The notes under the pieces were generated by a model. It worked only from the letters and a program-made list of their open reading frames with translations. It did not search any database and was not told where the DNA came from. Source: Geotrypetes seraphini (Eukaryota; Chordata; Amphibia; Gymnophiona; Dermophiidae). Taken from it: a stretch of DNA of 64,000 nt. Below, in pieces: positions 11,063-21,471 of this stretch; within the stretch, counting starts at the first letter, position 1; the number at the start of each line of letters is the position of its first letter. The DNA is taken from positions 125,263,521 to 125,327,520 of the forward strand of contig NC_047085.1 in NCBI RefSeq assembly GCF_902459505.1, given 5' to 3'. The position numbers and the translations under genes were made by a program.

Positions 11063-11990
11063 AAGAACATAAGAATTGCCATACTGGGATAGACTGAAGG
11101 GCCATCATCCTGTTTCCAAAAGTGGCCAACCCAGGTCCCAAGTACCTAGCTAGATCCAAAGTAATATAATAGATTTTATGCTGCTTACCTTAAGAATAAG
11201 CAGTGCATTTCACCAAGCCTTCTCAATAATGGCCTATGGAATTCCCTTTTAGGAATTTATCCAAACCTTTTATAAACCCCGCTAACTGATTTCACCACAT
11301 TATCTGGCAATGAATTAAAGAGTTTAATTACATATGTGAAGAAATATTTTCTTCAGTTTGTTTTAAATCTACTACTTACTGTGTTTCTCCGAAAATAAGA
11401 CCTACCTCGAAAATAAGCCCTTGCATGATTTTTGGGGTAGTTCTTAATATAAGCCCTACCCCTGAAAATAAACCCTCTCTTCTCCAAGCTGAAGAGCCCT
11501 AGCTGCTGTAGCCTTTCCTCATAAGAAAGTTGTCCCATCCCTTTTATCATTTTTGTTGCCCTTCTCTGTATCTTTTCTAATTTCGCTATATATTTTTTGA
11601 GATACGGTGACCAGAATTGCACACCATACCATACCATACAGCGATACAAAGGCATTATAACATTTTCATCTTTGCTTTCCATTTTTTTCCTGATAATTCC
11701 TAACATTTTATTTGCTTTCTTGGCCACCGTCGCACATTAAGCTGAGGATTTTAACAAATCCTCCACAATGACACCTAGATCCTTTTTCTGGGCAGTGACT
11801 CCTAACACAGAACCCAGCATCACATAGCTATAGTTCGGGCTCCTCTTTCACATATGCATCACTTTCCACTTGCTCACATTAAATGTCAAATGCCATTTTG
11901 ATGCCCAGTCTCCCAAGGTCCTCTTGCAATTTTTCACAATCCTCTTGTGATTTAACAACTTTGTGTCATCAGCAATTGTCCTTCTAATAT
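11063..11990 (-). mobile_element. CR1 LINE 3' fragment
   Basis: Minus-strand 3' portion of a CR1 retrotransposon. The 3' terminus at about 11063 starts with the AAGAACATAAGAA wording shared by the other CR1 copies here. Conceptual translation of 11727-11485 gives the CR1 reverse-transcriptase C-terminal pattern: KKANKMLGIIRKK, YLKKYIAKLEKIQRRATKMI, LGLFSLEKR. It is 5'-truncated and interrupted near its 3' end by a small DNA element (about 11382-11473). Confidence 0.8.
11382..11473. mobile_element. Small MITE with CGAAAATAAG ends
   Basis: About 92 bp starting GTGTTTCTCCGAAAATAAG and containing a second CGAAAATAAGCCC; the right side reads CCCCTGAAAATAAACCC. It interrupts the CR1 coding remnant, so it is the younger insertion. 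The wording resembles a widely dispersed vertebrate hAT-type MITE. No target duplication was verified. Confidence 0.5.
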
Positions 11991-12534
11991 TTTCTTATAG
12001 TCACAAGTCAACAAAGGTGAACAAACTTCTGCTAGTCTTTGAGTTGCAGCAATGCTGTCTTCTACTGGGTGCAGATTGAAGATCTTAAAAAGTAAGTCTA
12101 TCCATCTTTTTGTTTGTCCCAATAGGCTTCTGATTTTTAAGCTGAGGAAACTACAGCCTAATTGATAGCAAATTCAGTTTCTTAAATATGTGCCCAGAAA
12201 ATACTTCCTTTGAAGAATATATCGGATTCATAACAGCAGGTCCTGAACTCCACAATACAGGTGCCCAACAACCATCTCTGTTATCCAGAGCAGGAATGCA
12301 GTTTAGAAGATTTTAAGATAAGTAGTAATCCAAGGAGAGCATCAGAACAGACCCTCTCCACTGTCATACTGTAGCGCACACTCACTGGGCTCTTCCTGCA
12401 GTCAGGCTATGAAAATGGAGAAATTTAAATCTTCCAATAGCTGACTACACAAAATATTGCTGTGTTTCTTGCAAGAGTGAGTTCTTGCAGGCCGGGCCAG
12501 CTACCTATTCTTATTCTAAAGAATACATCTACAA
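11991..12534. other. Gene-free stretch
   Basis: No gene or element recognised between two CR1 fragments of opposite orientation. Confidence 0.4.
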
Positions 12535-13342
12535 CTGGAAGCCTACAATGGAAAATTGTGAAGACCTGCAACACACTCGAGAAATGGACTGCGACATGGC
12601 AAATGAAGTTTAACGTGGATAAGTGTAAGGTGGTGCATGTCGGTAACAAAAATTTTATACACTAATACAGGATGTTTGGTGTAGTACTCGGAGAGATCCC
12701 CCAGGAAAGAGACTTGGGAGTACTAGTAGACAAGTCAATGAAGCCGTCTGCGCAATGTGTGGCGGCGGTGGTGAAGAGGGCAAACAGAATGATTAAGAAA
12801 GGGATCATGAACAGATCGGAGAAGGTTATCATGCTTTTGTACTGGACTATGGTACGCCCCCACCTGGAATATTGCATCCAGCACTGATTGCCGTACATGA
12901 AGAAGGATATGGTACTACTCAAAAGGGTCCAGAGAAGAGCGACTAAAATGGTTAAGAGGCTGGAGGAGTTGCCGTACAGTGAGAGATTAGAGAAACTGGG
13001 CCTCTTCTCCCTTGAAAAGAGGAGACTGAGAGGGGACATGATTGAAATATTCAAAATAATGAAGGGAATAGACTTAGTAGATAAAGACAGGTTGTTCACC
13101 TTCTCCAAGGTAGAGAGAACGAGAGGGCACTCTCTAAAGTTAAAAGAGGATAGATTCTGTACAAACATTAAGGAAGTTCTTCTTCACCCAGAGAGTGGTA
13201 GTAAACTGGAACGTTCTTCCGGAGGCTGTTATAGGGGAAAGTACCCTCCAGGGATTCAAGACAAAGTTAGACAAGTTTCTGATGAGCTAGAACATACGCA
13301 GGTAAGGCTACACTCAGTTAGGGCACTGGTCTTTGACTAAAT
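12535..13342 (+). mobile_element. CR1 LINE 3' fragment
   Basis: Plus-strand CR1 reverse-transcriptase C-terminal region. The broken frames read NTLEKWTATWQMKFNVDKCK, then ERDLGVLVDKSMKPSAQC, MVRPHLEYCIQH, RVQRRATKMVKRLEELPYSE and LEKRRLRGDMIEIFKIMKG. These are the usual CR1 blocks in order. At least one in-frame stop (after CIQH, about 12885) and a frame change in the last 150 bp show it is dead. It is 5'-truncated. Confidence 0.85.
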
Positions 13343-13344
13343 CG

Positions 13345-13880
13345 TGCTCTTGCTGGTGCTGCTCAGCATCACATGATGCATTGGGGAGGAGAAGGCCTGC
13401 CATTTTTGACTGGGGGGCCTCAGAGGAGAGAGCAAACATCCCTCCTGTTCCCAATGTCTGAGAAAGATACAGGAGGGGGGTGGGGGGTTGGAGAGCATCC
13501 GGTGGAAGGAGGGAGTGGGCATTCCTCCTGCCTTTTTTGGGGGGAAGGGGAGGGGTGGGGATGGTTTGGGGGGGGCGCCTGGTGCAGAGAAGCCTCCATT
13601 GGCAGAAGGGAGTGAGCATCCCGCCTGCCATTTTTGCTGCCTTGGGGGGAGAGAGAGTTTGCCAATTTTTTTCTCATGTGCAGGGGGAGGGATTGGCATG
13701 ACAAGAGGGAGTGGGCATCCCTCCTGCCAATTTTTGCTGGTTTGGGAAGCGGTTGTTGGTCCTTGGTTCCAGTTTGTTGGGGGGATGTTGGGGAGGGCTG
13801 TCATTGGCGGGCTTTTTTCTTTTTTAAATGAGACAGATATTGTGCATGTGTAACACAATCACAGAATCTGCGCCCATTAA
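13345..13880 (+). repeat. Tandem-like repeat with hairpin core
   Basis: Four imperfect units of about 95-100 bp each carry a version of GGAGGGAGTGGGCAT followed by TCCCTCCTGCC (around 13507, 13606 and 13704, with a weaker one near 13430), separated by G-rich spacers. Open frames in this stretch are low-complexity artefacts. The unit is shared with 2476-2700 and, inverted, with 29291-29330. Confidence 0.55.
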
Positions 13881-14291
13881 AAAAAAAAAAGTTATGGGTA
13901 AGATAGATAAGCGATTGGTGTTGGGACCAGTCACTTTTTTTTAAATCGCTAAAACCCATCACTTTTTTTTGTATATCACCAAGCAATGTTAGTGCATCAA
14001 TCGCTTGAGTAGTTTGCATTGGGTTTTAATATTAAATAGCTAATTTGCATGGCCAGATCTGAAAATGGGCGATTGAGGGGAAAAACACGCAGTGAGCCGT
14101 TTTGTGCATCAGGTCAGTAAATGTGATCATCGCTAAAGCAGTCAAAACTGGTTTAATGACTATCACTGACTTTAACGCATCTAGCTCTGAGTGTGCAAAA
14201 TCCCTAGCACGGGATTGCAAGAAGACTGTGGACCTAGGAGAGATCTAGACGGGTCAGAGGTGTGCCTAGTATTTACATGCAGGGTCTACAA
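13881..14291. other. Unclassified repeat-like stretch
   Basis: Begins in an A-run and contains repeated words such as TAAGCGATTGG, ATCAATCGCTTGAG and ATCGCTAAAGC, suggesting an old non-coding element. No ends or family could be assigned. Confidence 0.3.
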
Positions 14292-15703
14292 CAGTGCTTC
14301 TCACACTTTTGTAGCTCCAGCACACTAAATAAGAACATAAGAAATTGTCTCCGCTGAGGCAGACCAGAGGTCCATCTCGCCCAGCGGTCCGCTCCCGTGG
14401 CGGCCCATCAGGCCCATTGCCTGAGCAGTGGTCTCAGTCTATCCCTTAACCTACCTCTACTCCTATCTGTACCCCTCAATTCCTTTATCCTCCAGGAACC
14501 TATCCAAACCTTCTTTGAAGCCTTGTAATGTTCTCCGGCCTATCACAGCCTCCGGAAGCGCATTCCATGTATCCACCACCCTCTGGGTGAAAAAGAACTT
14601 TCTGGCATTTGTTCTAAACCTGTCCCCTTTTAATTTCTCCGAGTGCCTCCTTGTACTTGTGGTTCCCCATAATCTGAAAAATCTGTCTCTGTCTACCTTT
14701 TCTATACCCTTCAGGATCTTGAAGGTTTCTATCATGTCTCCTCTAAGTCTCCGCTTTTCCAGGGAGAACAGTCCCAGCTTTTTCAGTCTGTCAGTATATG
14801 GGAGGTTTTCCATATCCTTTATCAGTTTAGTTGCTCTTCTCTGGACTCCCTCAAGTACCGCCATGTCCTTCTTGAGGTACGGCGACCAGGACTGGACACA
14901 GTATTCCAGATGCGGGCGCACCATTGCACGATACAGTGGCAGAATGACCTCCTTCGTCCTGGTCGTGATACCCTTCTTAATGATACCCAACATTTTGTTT
15001 GCTTTTCTTGAGGCTGTGGCGCACTGCGCCGACGCCTTCAAGGTTGTGTCTACCATCACTCCCAGGTCTCTTTCAAGGTTACTTACCCCTAGCAGTGATC
15101 CCCCCATTTTGTAGCTGAACATCGGGTTCTTTTTCCCTACATGCATGATGGAGCAAATATTTTTGTGGCACATTATAATTGTAGTTATAAAATTGTAAAA
15201 CCAACAAAAAGTTAAATTTGAGAGTTATTATAAAACAATAAAAATATTGAACAAAAAAAAAATAAAATTTGAGAATTATTTATTTAAAGCTCTTTAAGCT
15301 ATGCATGGGTAATTGTAACAATGGTGAAACTACTTGTCAACTATCAAGCCACGTTTTGAGTTAATTTGCACTCAAAAACAAGCACATCCATCGCATTGAT
15401 TAGCAATTCTATTCTATCTACTTTAAACAGACATTTCACCGTCCAGTCATTCTCTATTTTTAAATGTAATTTCTATCAGAGCTGAAAATCCAAGTTCGCA
15501 AAGATAATAAGATCCAAACGGTAATAAAGTCTTGGTTGCTTTGTTGCTCAAGTTAGGATAACTACTGCATAAAAAAAAATATAAAATGCGACGTACTATT
15601 CTAATATATTCTTATGAAGGGAATTTTTTTTTAAATAAAGTAAAATTATGGAATCTCTTTGGAGCACATCACTGTGCCATGGCACACAGTTTGAGAGACA
15701 CTG
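14292..15703. mobile_element. hAT element split by a CR1 insertion
   Basis: The left end is CAGTGCTTCTCACACTTTT at 14292. The right end is the complement of CAGTGTCTCTCAAACTGTG, ending at 15703. The flanking 8-mers GTCTACAA and TTCTAGAA agree at six of eight positions, consistent with a decayed duplication. A CR1 fragment occupies about 14329-15155, so the hAT is older. The remaining hAT sequence is AT-rich and has no transposase frame. Confidence 0.65.
14329..15155 (-). mobile_element. CR1 LINE 3' fragment nested in a hAT
   Basis: A minus-strand CR1 remnant keeps an open frame of about 230 residues (15173-14463). Visible blocks: [90 protein letters not shown] and FFTQRVVDTWNALPEAVI. This is the C-terminal third of the CR1 reverse-transcriptase protein, followed by a 3' UTR ending at the AAGAACATAAGAA terminus. 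It is 5'-truncated at about 15155. The unbroken frame suggests a younger insertion than its neighbours. Confidence 0.85.
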
Positions 15704-15800
15704 TTCTAGAATACTATTAGTTACATGCCTGACAGCAGTTAGGTAGTGCTTGCACCTAAAGTTAGATGTGTAACACTGCACTTACCCTAGTATTCTATTA

Positions 15801-17776
15801 AGAACATAAGAGCTGCCGCTGCTGGGTCAGACCAGTGGTCCATCGTACCCAGCAGTCTGCTCACGTGGCAGCCCTTTGGTCAAAGACCAGTGTCCTAGCT
15901 GCATACGTTCTGTTTCAGCAGGAACTTGTCTAACTTTGTTTTGAATCCCAGGAAGGTGTTTTCCCCTATAACAGCCTCCGGAAGAGCGTTCCAGTTTTCC
16001 ACCACTCTCTGGGTGAAGAAGAACTTCCTTACGTTTGTACAGAATCGATCCCCTTTTAACTTTAGAGAGTGCCCTCTCGTTCTCTCTACCTTAGAGAAGG
16101 TGAACAACCTGTCTCTATTTACTAAGTCTATTCCCTTCATTATCTTGAATGTTTCAATCATGTCCCCTCTCAGTCGCCTCTTTTCAAGGGAGAAGAGGCC
16201 CAGTTTCTCTAATCTCTCACTGTACGGCAATTTTTGAGTAGTACTGTGTGATCCTTTATGTACGGTGACCAGTGCTGGATGCTGAATTCCAGGTGAAGGT
16301 GTACCATGGCCCGGTACAGTGGCATGATAACCTTCTCCGATCTGTTTGTGATCCCCTTCTTAATCATTCCCAGCATTCTGTTCACTCTTTTCGCCGCCGC
16401 CACACATTGCACAGACGGCTTCATTGACTTGTCGACCAGTACTCCCAAGTCTCTTTCCTGGGGGGTCTCTCCAAGTACCGCACTGGACATCCTTTATTCG
16501 TGTATAAGATTTTTATTACAGATATGCATCACCTTACACTTATCTATGTTAAACCTCATTTGCCATGTCGCAGCCCATTTCTCGAGCGTGTTTATGTCAC
16601 ATTGCAGGTCTTTGCAATCCTCCTGCGTCTTCACTACTCTGAATAACTTCGAATCGTCTGCAAATTTAATCACCTCACTCATCGTACCAATTTCCAGGTT
16701 GTTTATACGTATGTTGAAGAGCACGGGTCCAAGCACCGAACCCTGCAGCACTCCACTCAAGACACTTTTCCAGTCCAAGAATTGTCCATTTACCCCCACT
16801 CTCTGTTTCCTATCCGCCAACCAGTTTTTAATCCACATGATTATTTCACCCTTGATTCCAGGGCTCGCAATTTTTCAAAGCGGTCGTTCATGCGGAATCT
16901 TGTTGAATGCCTTCTGAAAATTCAGATATACAGTGTCGACCAGCTCACCCTTGTCTATCTGCCTGTTTACTCCCTCGAAGTGCAGCAAGTTCGTCAAGCA
17001 AGATCTCCCCTTGCTGAAGCCGTGCTTGATGGTCCTCATCAGATTGTGTCCGTCAAGGTGATCAATGATGTGGTCCTTTATCAGCACCTCTACCATCTTT
17101 CCTGGTACCGATGTTAGACTCGCCAGTCTGTAGTTTCCCCGACCTCCCCTCGAACCTTTCTTGAAGATTGGCGTGACATTCACCACTTTCCAGTCTTCCG
17201 AAATCCTTCCCGATTTGATCGACAGATTGGCTATTAGCTGAAGCAGTTCAGCTATAGCCCCTTTCAGTTCCTTGATTACCCTTGGATGGATGCCATCCGA
17301 TCCCAGGGATTTATGGTTTTTGATCCTATTAATCTGCCTGCATACCTCTTCTCCTATGGGCCTCTTCTAGACTGACTGTCAACCCTGTCAGTTTCCCGTC
17401 CTCATTTCCTGCATATAGCCTGTCGGCTTCGGGTAAGTTGTGCATATCTCTTCGGTAAATATAGGCGCAAAAAATGTGTTCAGTTTGTCGGTGATGGCTT
17501 TGTCCTCCTTTAGCACTCCGTTTATTCCATGGTCATCCAATGGCCCCACCGCTTCCTTCATGGGTCATATCCCTTAATATATCGAAAGAATGGCTTGAAG
17601 TTTTTCGCCTCCTTGGCTATTTTTTCCTCATAGTCTCTTTTGGCCCTTCTTACCACCTTGTGGCACCTGCTTTGAAATTTGTGCTTTTTCCAGTTTTTGT
17701 CCATTTTTGACCTTTTCCATTCCTTAAATGAAGTCTTCTTGTCTCTGATCGCTTCCTTCACCGCTATCCCCTAAAC
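15801..17776 (-). mobile_element. CR1 LINE, longest CR1 copy in the window
   Basis: A minus-strand CR1 fragment of about 2 kb. In sense order: a pre-RT basic segment (17761-17558, with EEKIAKEAKNFKPFFRYIKG), RT blocks YRLASLTSVPGKMVE, HGFSKGRSCLTNLL and LNFQKAFNKIPHE (17186-16875), GVLQGSVLGPVLFNI and the FADDSKLF catalytic box (16838-16494), then the C-terminal blocks ending near 15895. Several frame changes separate these pieces, so it is inactive. It ends at 15801 with the AAGAACATAAGAG terminus. A hAT element has inserted at 17777-18853, and CR1-like sequence appears to resume for a few tens of bases after 18854. Confidence 0.88.
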
Positions 17777-17997
17777 CAGGGGTGCCCACACTTTTTTGAC
17801 TCGCGAGCTACTTTAAAATGACCAATTCAAAATGATCTACCAACAATAAAATTTTAAAAATACACAACGCACACTGTACGCATAGAAAATGTTAATTATC
17901 ATTCCTATTCCAGGTTTTTTTGAAAGAGGTCAAAGCAGATGACTCTATGCATGTCACCTCAGTAACAACCATACAAAAATAGACAAATCCCCATCCC

Positions 17998-18124
17998 CTC
18001 CCTTTTTACTAAACCACAATAGCAGTTTTTAGCGCAGGGAGCTGTGCTGAATGCGCAGCGCTGCTCTCGACACTCATAGGCTCCCTGCGTTAAAAACCAC
18101 TATTGCGGTTTAGTAAAAGGGGAC
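17998..18124. mobile_element. Palindromic MITE nested in the hAT
   Basis: The left arm CCCTTTTTACTAAACCACAA and the right arm, complementary to CCCCTTTTACTAAACCGCAA, enclose a smaller inverted pair (GCGCAGGGAGC and its near complement). Same end type as 301-463 and 40013-40171. It is nested in a hAT that is itself nested in CR1, so it may be the youngest of the three, unless the hAT carried it in. Confidence 0.65.
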
Positions 18125-18620
18125 CATATTGTAAAATATAGACAGCAGATATAAATTCAGAACTGTGCATAGTAAGTGAAGGGAAGTTTTCATCTCTGGT
18201 AATTTACCCAGTTAACTATTAAGTTATTTGGGCAAATTCCTTTGAAAACTGTGGTAATACTGCCTCCACTTCGCTAAATTTAAAATAAAATCATTTTTCC
18301 TACCTTGTCTGGTGATTTCATGAGTCTCTGGTTGCACTTTCTTTTTCTGACTGTGCATTCAATCTTTCTTCCCTTCTTTCAGCCTGTATGCTTCCTCTCC
18401 TCCACACCTCATTCCCTCCCCCAACTTTTTCTTGCTCTCTTCATGCCCCCTTTCTTTTTTTTGTTTATCTTCTTTCCTTCTGTCTCCCTGCCTGCCCCCT
18501 TTCTTTTTTTCTCCCTGCCGTTCCCCGGCACTGCCACTGCCATCGGGGAACAGGACCCAAACTGCCACCAATGGATAACAGGCCCCAAAGCCGCCGCCGC
18601 CCCATGCTCTCCCTGCTTCG

Positions 18621-18757
18621 GGCCGACCAGCATTCCTCTCCCCAACGTCAATTCTGCCGTCGGAGAGGAAGTTCCGCCCAGCCAGGCAGCGATTGGCTGG
18701 CCCGAACTTCCTCGCCGATGGCAGAATTGACGTCGGGGAGAGGAAGACTGATCGGCC
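18621..18757. repeat. Long palindrome inside the hAT element
   Basis: Arms of about 57 bp: the left arm holds CCTCTCCCCAACGTCAATTC, the right holds GAATTGACGTCGGGGAGAGG. A nested GCCAG and CTGGC pair lies in the central spacer. Confidence 0.75.
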
Positions 18758-18764
18758 TGATAGA

Positions 18765-18814
18765 TCGCCAAGGCAAAGTGAGTCCTGGGTGATCGACTCA
18801 CTTTGCCTTGGCGA
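18765..18814. repeat. Perfect 20-bp hairpin
   Basis: TCGCCAAGGCAAAGTGAGTC at 18765-18784 is exactly complementary to 18795-18814, with a 10-base spacer. It lies just inside the right end of the hAT element, where it could form part of the subterminal structure. Confidence 0.8.
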
Positions 18815-18861
18815 GCTACCGGTCGATCATGATCGACCTATTGGGCACCCCTGCCCTAAAC

Positions 18862-20465
18862 CTTCCAAAGCCAATCTTGCTACATGCCAGTGCCTAAGCA
18901 CTATTTGATTAATCTGGTGAGAAAGAGAGAATTTTTGCACAAAAATAATTGTCGCTCTCTGTGGATTTTGAGTGATATTGTAGAAGTAGGTTATGCTGAG
19001 CATATTTAGCCCTTCGTTAGGCTTGTGATACTACATCTTTGGGGTACCCATGGGCTAAAAACCTCCTTTCATATATTTTTCATGACTACTGTATTCTTCC
19101 AGAGAGTAACAAATTCTCTTCAGTCTAAGGAATTGACTCGTAGGGAGGCTCTTCTTTAATCGTGCTGGATGAAAACTGTGGAATCTCAAAATACTGTTCC
19201 TTACGAAACAGAGATGTATTAAGAGTATTTCCACGTTTAGGAACGCATAGGAAGTGACATCAAAGGCAGAGCCTCCAGGGTCACGAGGAGCACGTTCGAG
19301 TTGTTACTCATGGCAGCAAACAACTAGAGGTCCGGGCGAAGGGAAGGGGATGTGTGGGCAGCAGGGGTGATTGGAGAAGTAGCGGGGGGTGGAGATGAGG
19401 GCAGGGAGGGGCACCCTTGCTATGTCACTGGATGACCTATAGAGAATTTACCCTATGTTGCTTATTCTGGGAATGGGGACATATAGCAGGTTTTCTTTCA
19501 AGCTCTAAGAACAAAGCACCAGTGAAAGTAATATTATATCAGCTTTACACAGTCCTAACTTACTCTACAGAAGAGAATTTGGACCTTCCTTTGAATGATA
19601 TCTAAGAACATAAGAACGTAAGAACTTTTTCTAGATTTAGTGAATAAAACAAGTCCCATCTAGGGAGATCTGTTAAGAGTAAAAAAAAAAAAAATCTTTT
19701 CATGAATGTATCTTAAAAGAATCATACTTACTCTTTCTCAGCTGTAGCTGCTGACCCCTTTCTTTCTACAAAAATAAACCATCAGATATTTCCATTTATC
19801 TTAACACCTCTCAACCTACTCACTTCTGGTGTGAATAATTGTCATCAGCCGTCACATATTTTGCACCTTTTTTTATCCTTCTACATTTAATAGGTGACCC
19901 CAGAATTTACACATCAGTCTCAATGTATTAAATCAGGTGGTTTTCTTCTCCTTTCTTCTCTTCTTTTGAAATGGTACTTTCTTGATGCTCCAGTCCAGTG
20001 CATTTATTTACACTGCTTACGTTAAACTGAATATGCCACCTCCTGGCTCACAGAGGCCTTGCATCAGTTTGCAGACTACTTATCATACCAACATCAGCAA
20101 AGCCGACCACGTTTATGAACACACCTTCCAGATCTTAAGGGATAATGCAGCAAACAGCAAACTGTGTCACATGCCATTTTCTTCCCTTGATGACTCACTC
20201 AAAACACGAATGGGCTCTTGCTGCCAGGGAAACTGGAATTAAGTGCTCCCTTCTAAGACAGATGTTCTTTCATAGCTAGCTAGGAGTGTCTACATGGGCG
20301 GAACCAGGACAGAACCCTTCCGTGTACCACTACTCACTATTGTTTTTCTCACTTGGGAAAATCAGGAATTAATGCACTGGAAATTCATCTTGCAGATCCC
20401 TGCAAATTCAATTGCTACTTAAATAATAAATGTAATTTTTTTCCTCCCAGTTCAAGAATAATTGT
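18862..20465. other. Gene-free stretch
   Basis: The first few tens of bases may continue the CR1 split by the hAT. The rest has no supported gene. A short AAGAACATAAGAACGTAAG track at 19603-19625 matches the CR1 3' terminal repeat, without any attached CR1 body. A 14-base A run follows at about 19681. Nothing else recognised. Confidence 0.4.
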
Positions 20466-20478
20466 AAAATCCAAGTGT
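20466..20478. repeat. Target-site duplication, left copy
   Basis: AAAATCCAAGTGT immediately precedes the LINE. ATCCAAGTGT recurs at 26581-26590 directly after the A-tail; the first three bases of the duplication merge with the A-tail. This marks both ends of one target-primed insertion. Confidence 0.85.
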
Positions 20479-20661
20479 GGGGGGGTCACGTGATGCAGCC
20501 TGTCTAAGCAGACATGCGATCGGAGAGCTCCTGCCCCACAGACATATAAACCGCGCTTAAATCAGCTTCTTCTGCACCCGGACAGGGACAGCACGTTTTT
20601 TCAATTGGAGATTTCTTCCTGCTCTCCGGCGGTCCTTTCAGTGTGTAAATCGGAGCGGGGT

Positions 20662-21471
20662 ATGCCAGTAAAAACGGCAAAAGGCACCCGGGATAAGCCC
20701 TCTCTCACCCCCTTCAAGATGGCGGCGGAACCGGCTAACTTTACAATACCTGCCAGAGACTGGATCGCTGACATCACGCGGTCGATCTCCGCAGCGCTGG
20801 CGGACAGGCTCAATAAGATTCAGTCGGCTGTGGATGAGATGAACGAGAAATTTGATTCCCACAGCCGACGGCTCACTGAGGTGGAACAACGAGTGTCCGA
20901 CCAAGAAGATACGTGTGCGGGCCTAACCGCCCAGGTGGCTGAACTGCAAAAAACTTCCTGGGAGTTGCTGGCCTCCTTGGAGGAACAGGAGAACAGAAGC
21001 CGCCGAAACAACTTGCAGATGGTCGGGCTCCCGGAGAAGGTAAGCGATCAGGATCTGTATGCCGTCTTTAGTAAGTGGCTACCTGAACACCTGGACCTGG
21101 CAGGGGGCGCCGAGGGCTTCGCCTGTGAGAGAGCCCATCGCATCGGAGCCAGACCTGCGGAGGGGGGGAGAGCACGGACTGCCATAGCCCGCTACGCCTG
21201 CTGGAGGGAAAAGGAGATGATTCTCCTGGCATTTCGCAGGGCGGGGGCCCTGGATTACAAGGGCTCTCGGATTCTCCTCTTCAATGACTACTCTGTGCGG
21301 ATGGCGGCCCAGCGCAAGACCATGGCGCCTTTCTGCATGGACCTCCACAATAAGGGAATCAAGTTCGCTCTAGTCTACCCAGCAAAGATCCGGATCTGGC
21401 ATGAAGGCAAAACCCTCAACATAACCACCGGAGAGGAAGCCGAGGCATTTCTAGCCAAACTGCCTGCTTGA
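20662..21471 (+). CDS. LINE ORF1 protein (RNA-binding chaperone type)
   Basis: This 269-residue frame starts at the first ATG, at 20662; an upstream extension to 20605 lacks an ATG. It fits ORF1p of L1-group LINEs, which coats LINE RNA as a trimer in the cytoplasm. Residues of about 40-115 form a heptad-rich coiled coil (ADRLNKIQSAVDEMNEKFDS, then QRVSDQEDTCAGLTAQVAEL). An RRM-like region follows (NRSRRNNLQMVGLPEKV), then a C-terminal domain with RTAIARYACWREKEMILLAF and ending in GEEAEAFLAKLPA. The frame is open throughout, unlike the ORF2 that follows. Family assignment is from layout and motifs; the RRM is inferred. Confidence 0.8.
   Translation: MPVKTAKGTRDKPSLTPFKMAAEPANFTIPARDWIADITRSISAALADRLNKIQSAVDEMNEKFDSHSRRLTEVEQRVSDQEDTCAGLTAQVAELQKTSWELLASLEEQENRSRRNNLQMVGLPEKVSDQDLYAVFSKWLPEHLDLAGGAEGFACERAHRIGARPAEGGRARTAIARYACWREKEMILLAFRRAGALDYKGSRILLFNDYSVRMAAQRKTMAPFCMDLHNKGIKFALVYPAKIRIWHEGKTLNITTGEEAEAFLAKLPA

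Larger units (their letters stand above)
17777..18853. mobile_element. hAT element inserted in CR1
   Basis: The ends are CAGGGGTGCCCA at 17777 and its perfect complement ending at 18853. The 8-bp duplication CCCTAAAC flanks it at 17769-17776 and 18854-18861. The 1077-bp interior carries a palindromic MITE (17998-18124), a pyrimidine-rich tract (about 18310-18530), a palindrome of about 137 bp (18621-18757) and a perfect 20-bp hairpin (18765-18814). No transposase is encoded, so it is non-autonomous. Confidence 0.9.

Noticed and set aside
13420-13740. A CRISPR-like array
   Set aside because: Repeats are imperfect, the spacers are G-rich and related to one another, and the genome is eukaryotic; a minisatellite-like repeat explains it.
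18305-18801. Open frames of 130-141 residues in the pyrimidine-rich tract
   Set aside because: Composition-driven frames inside a non-autonomous hAT with no domain pattern.
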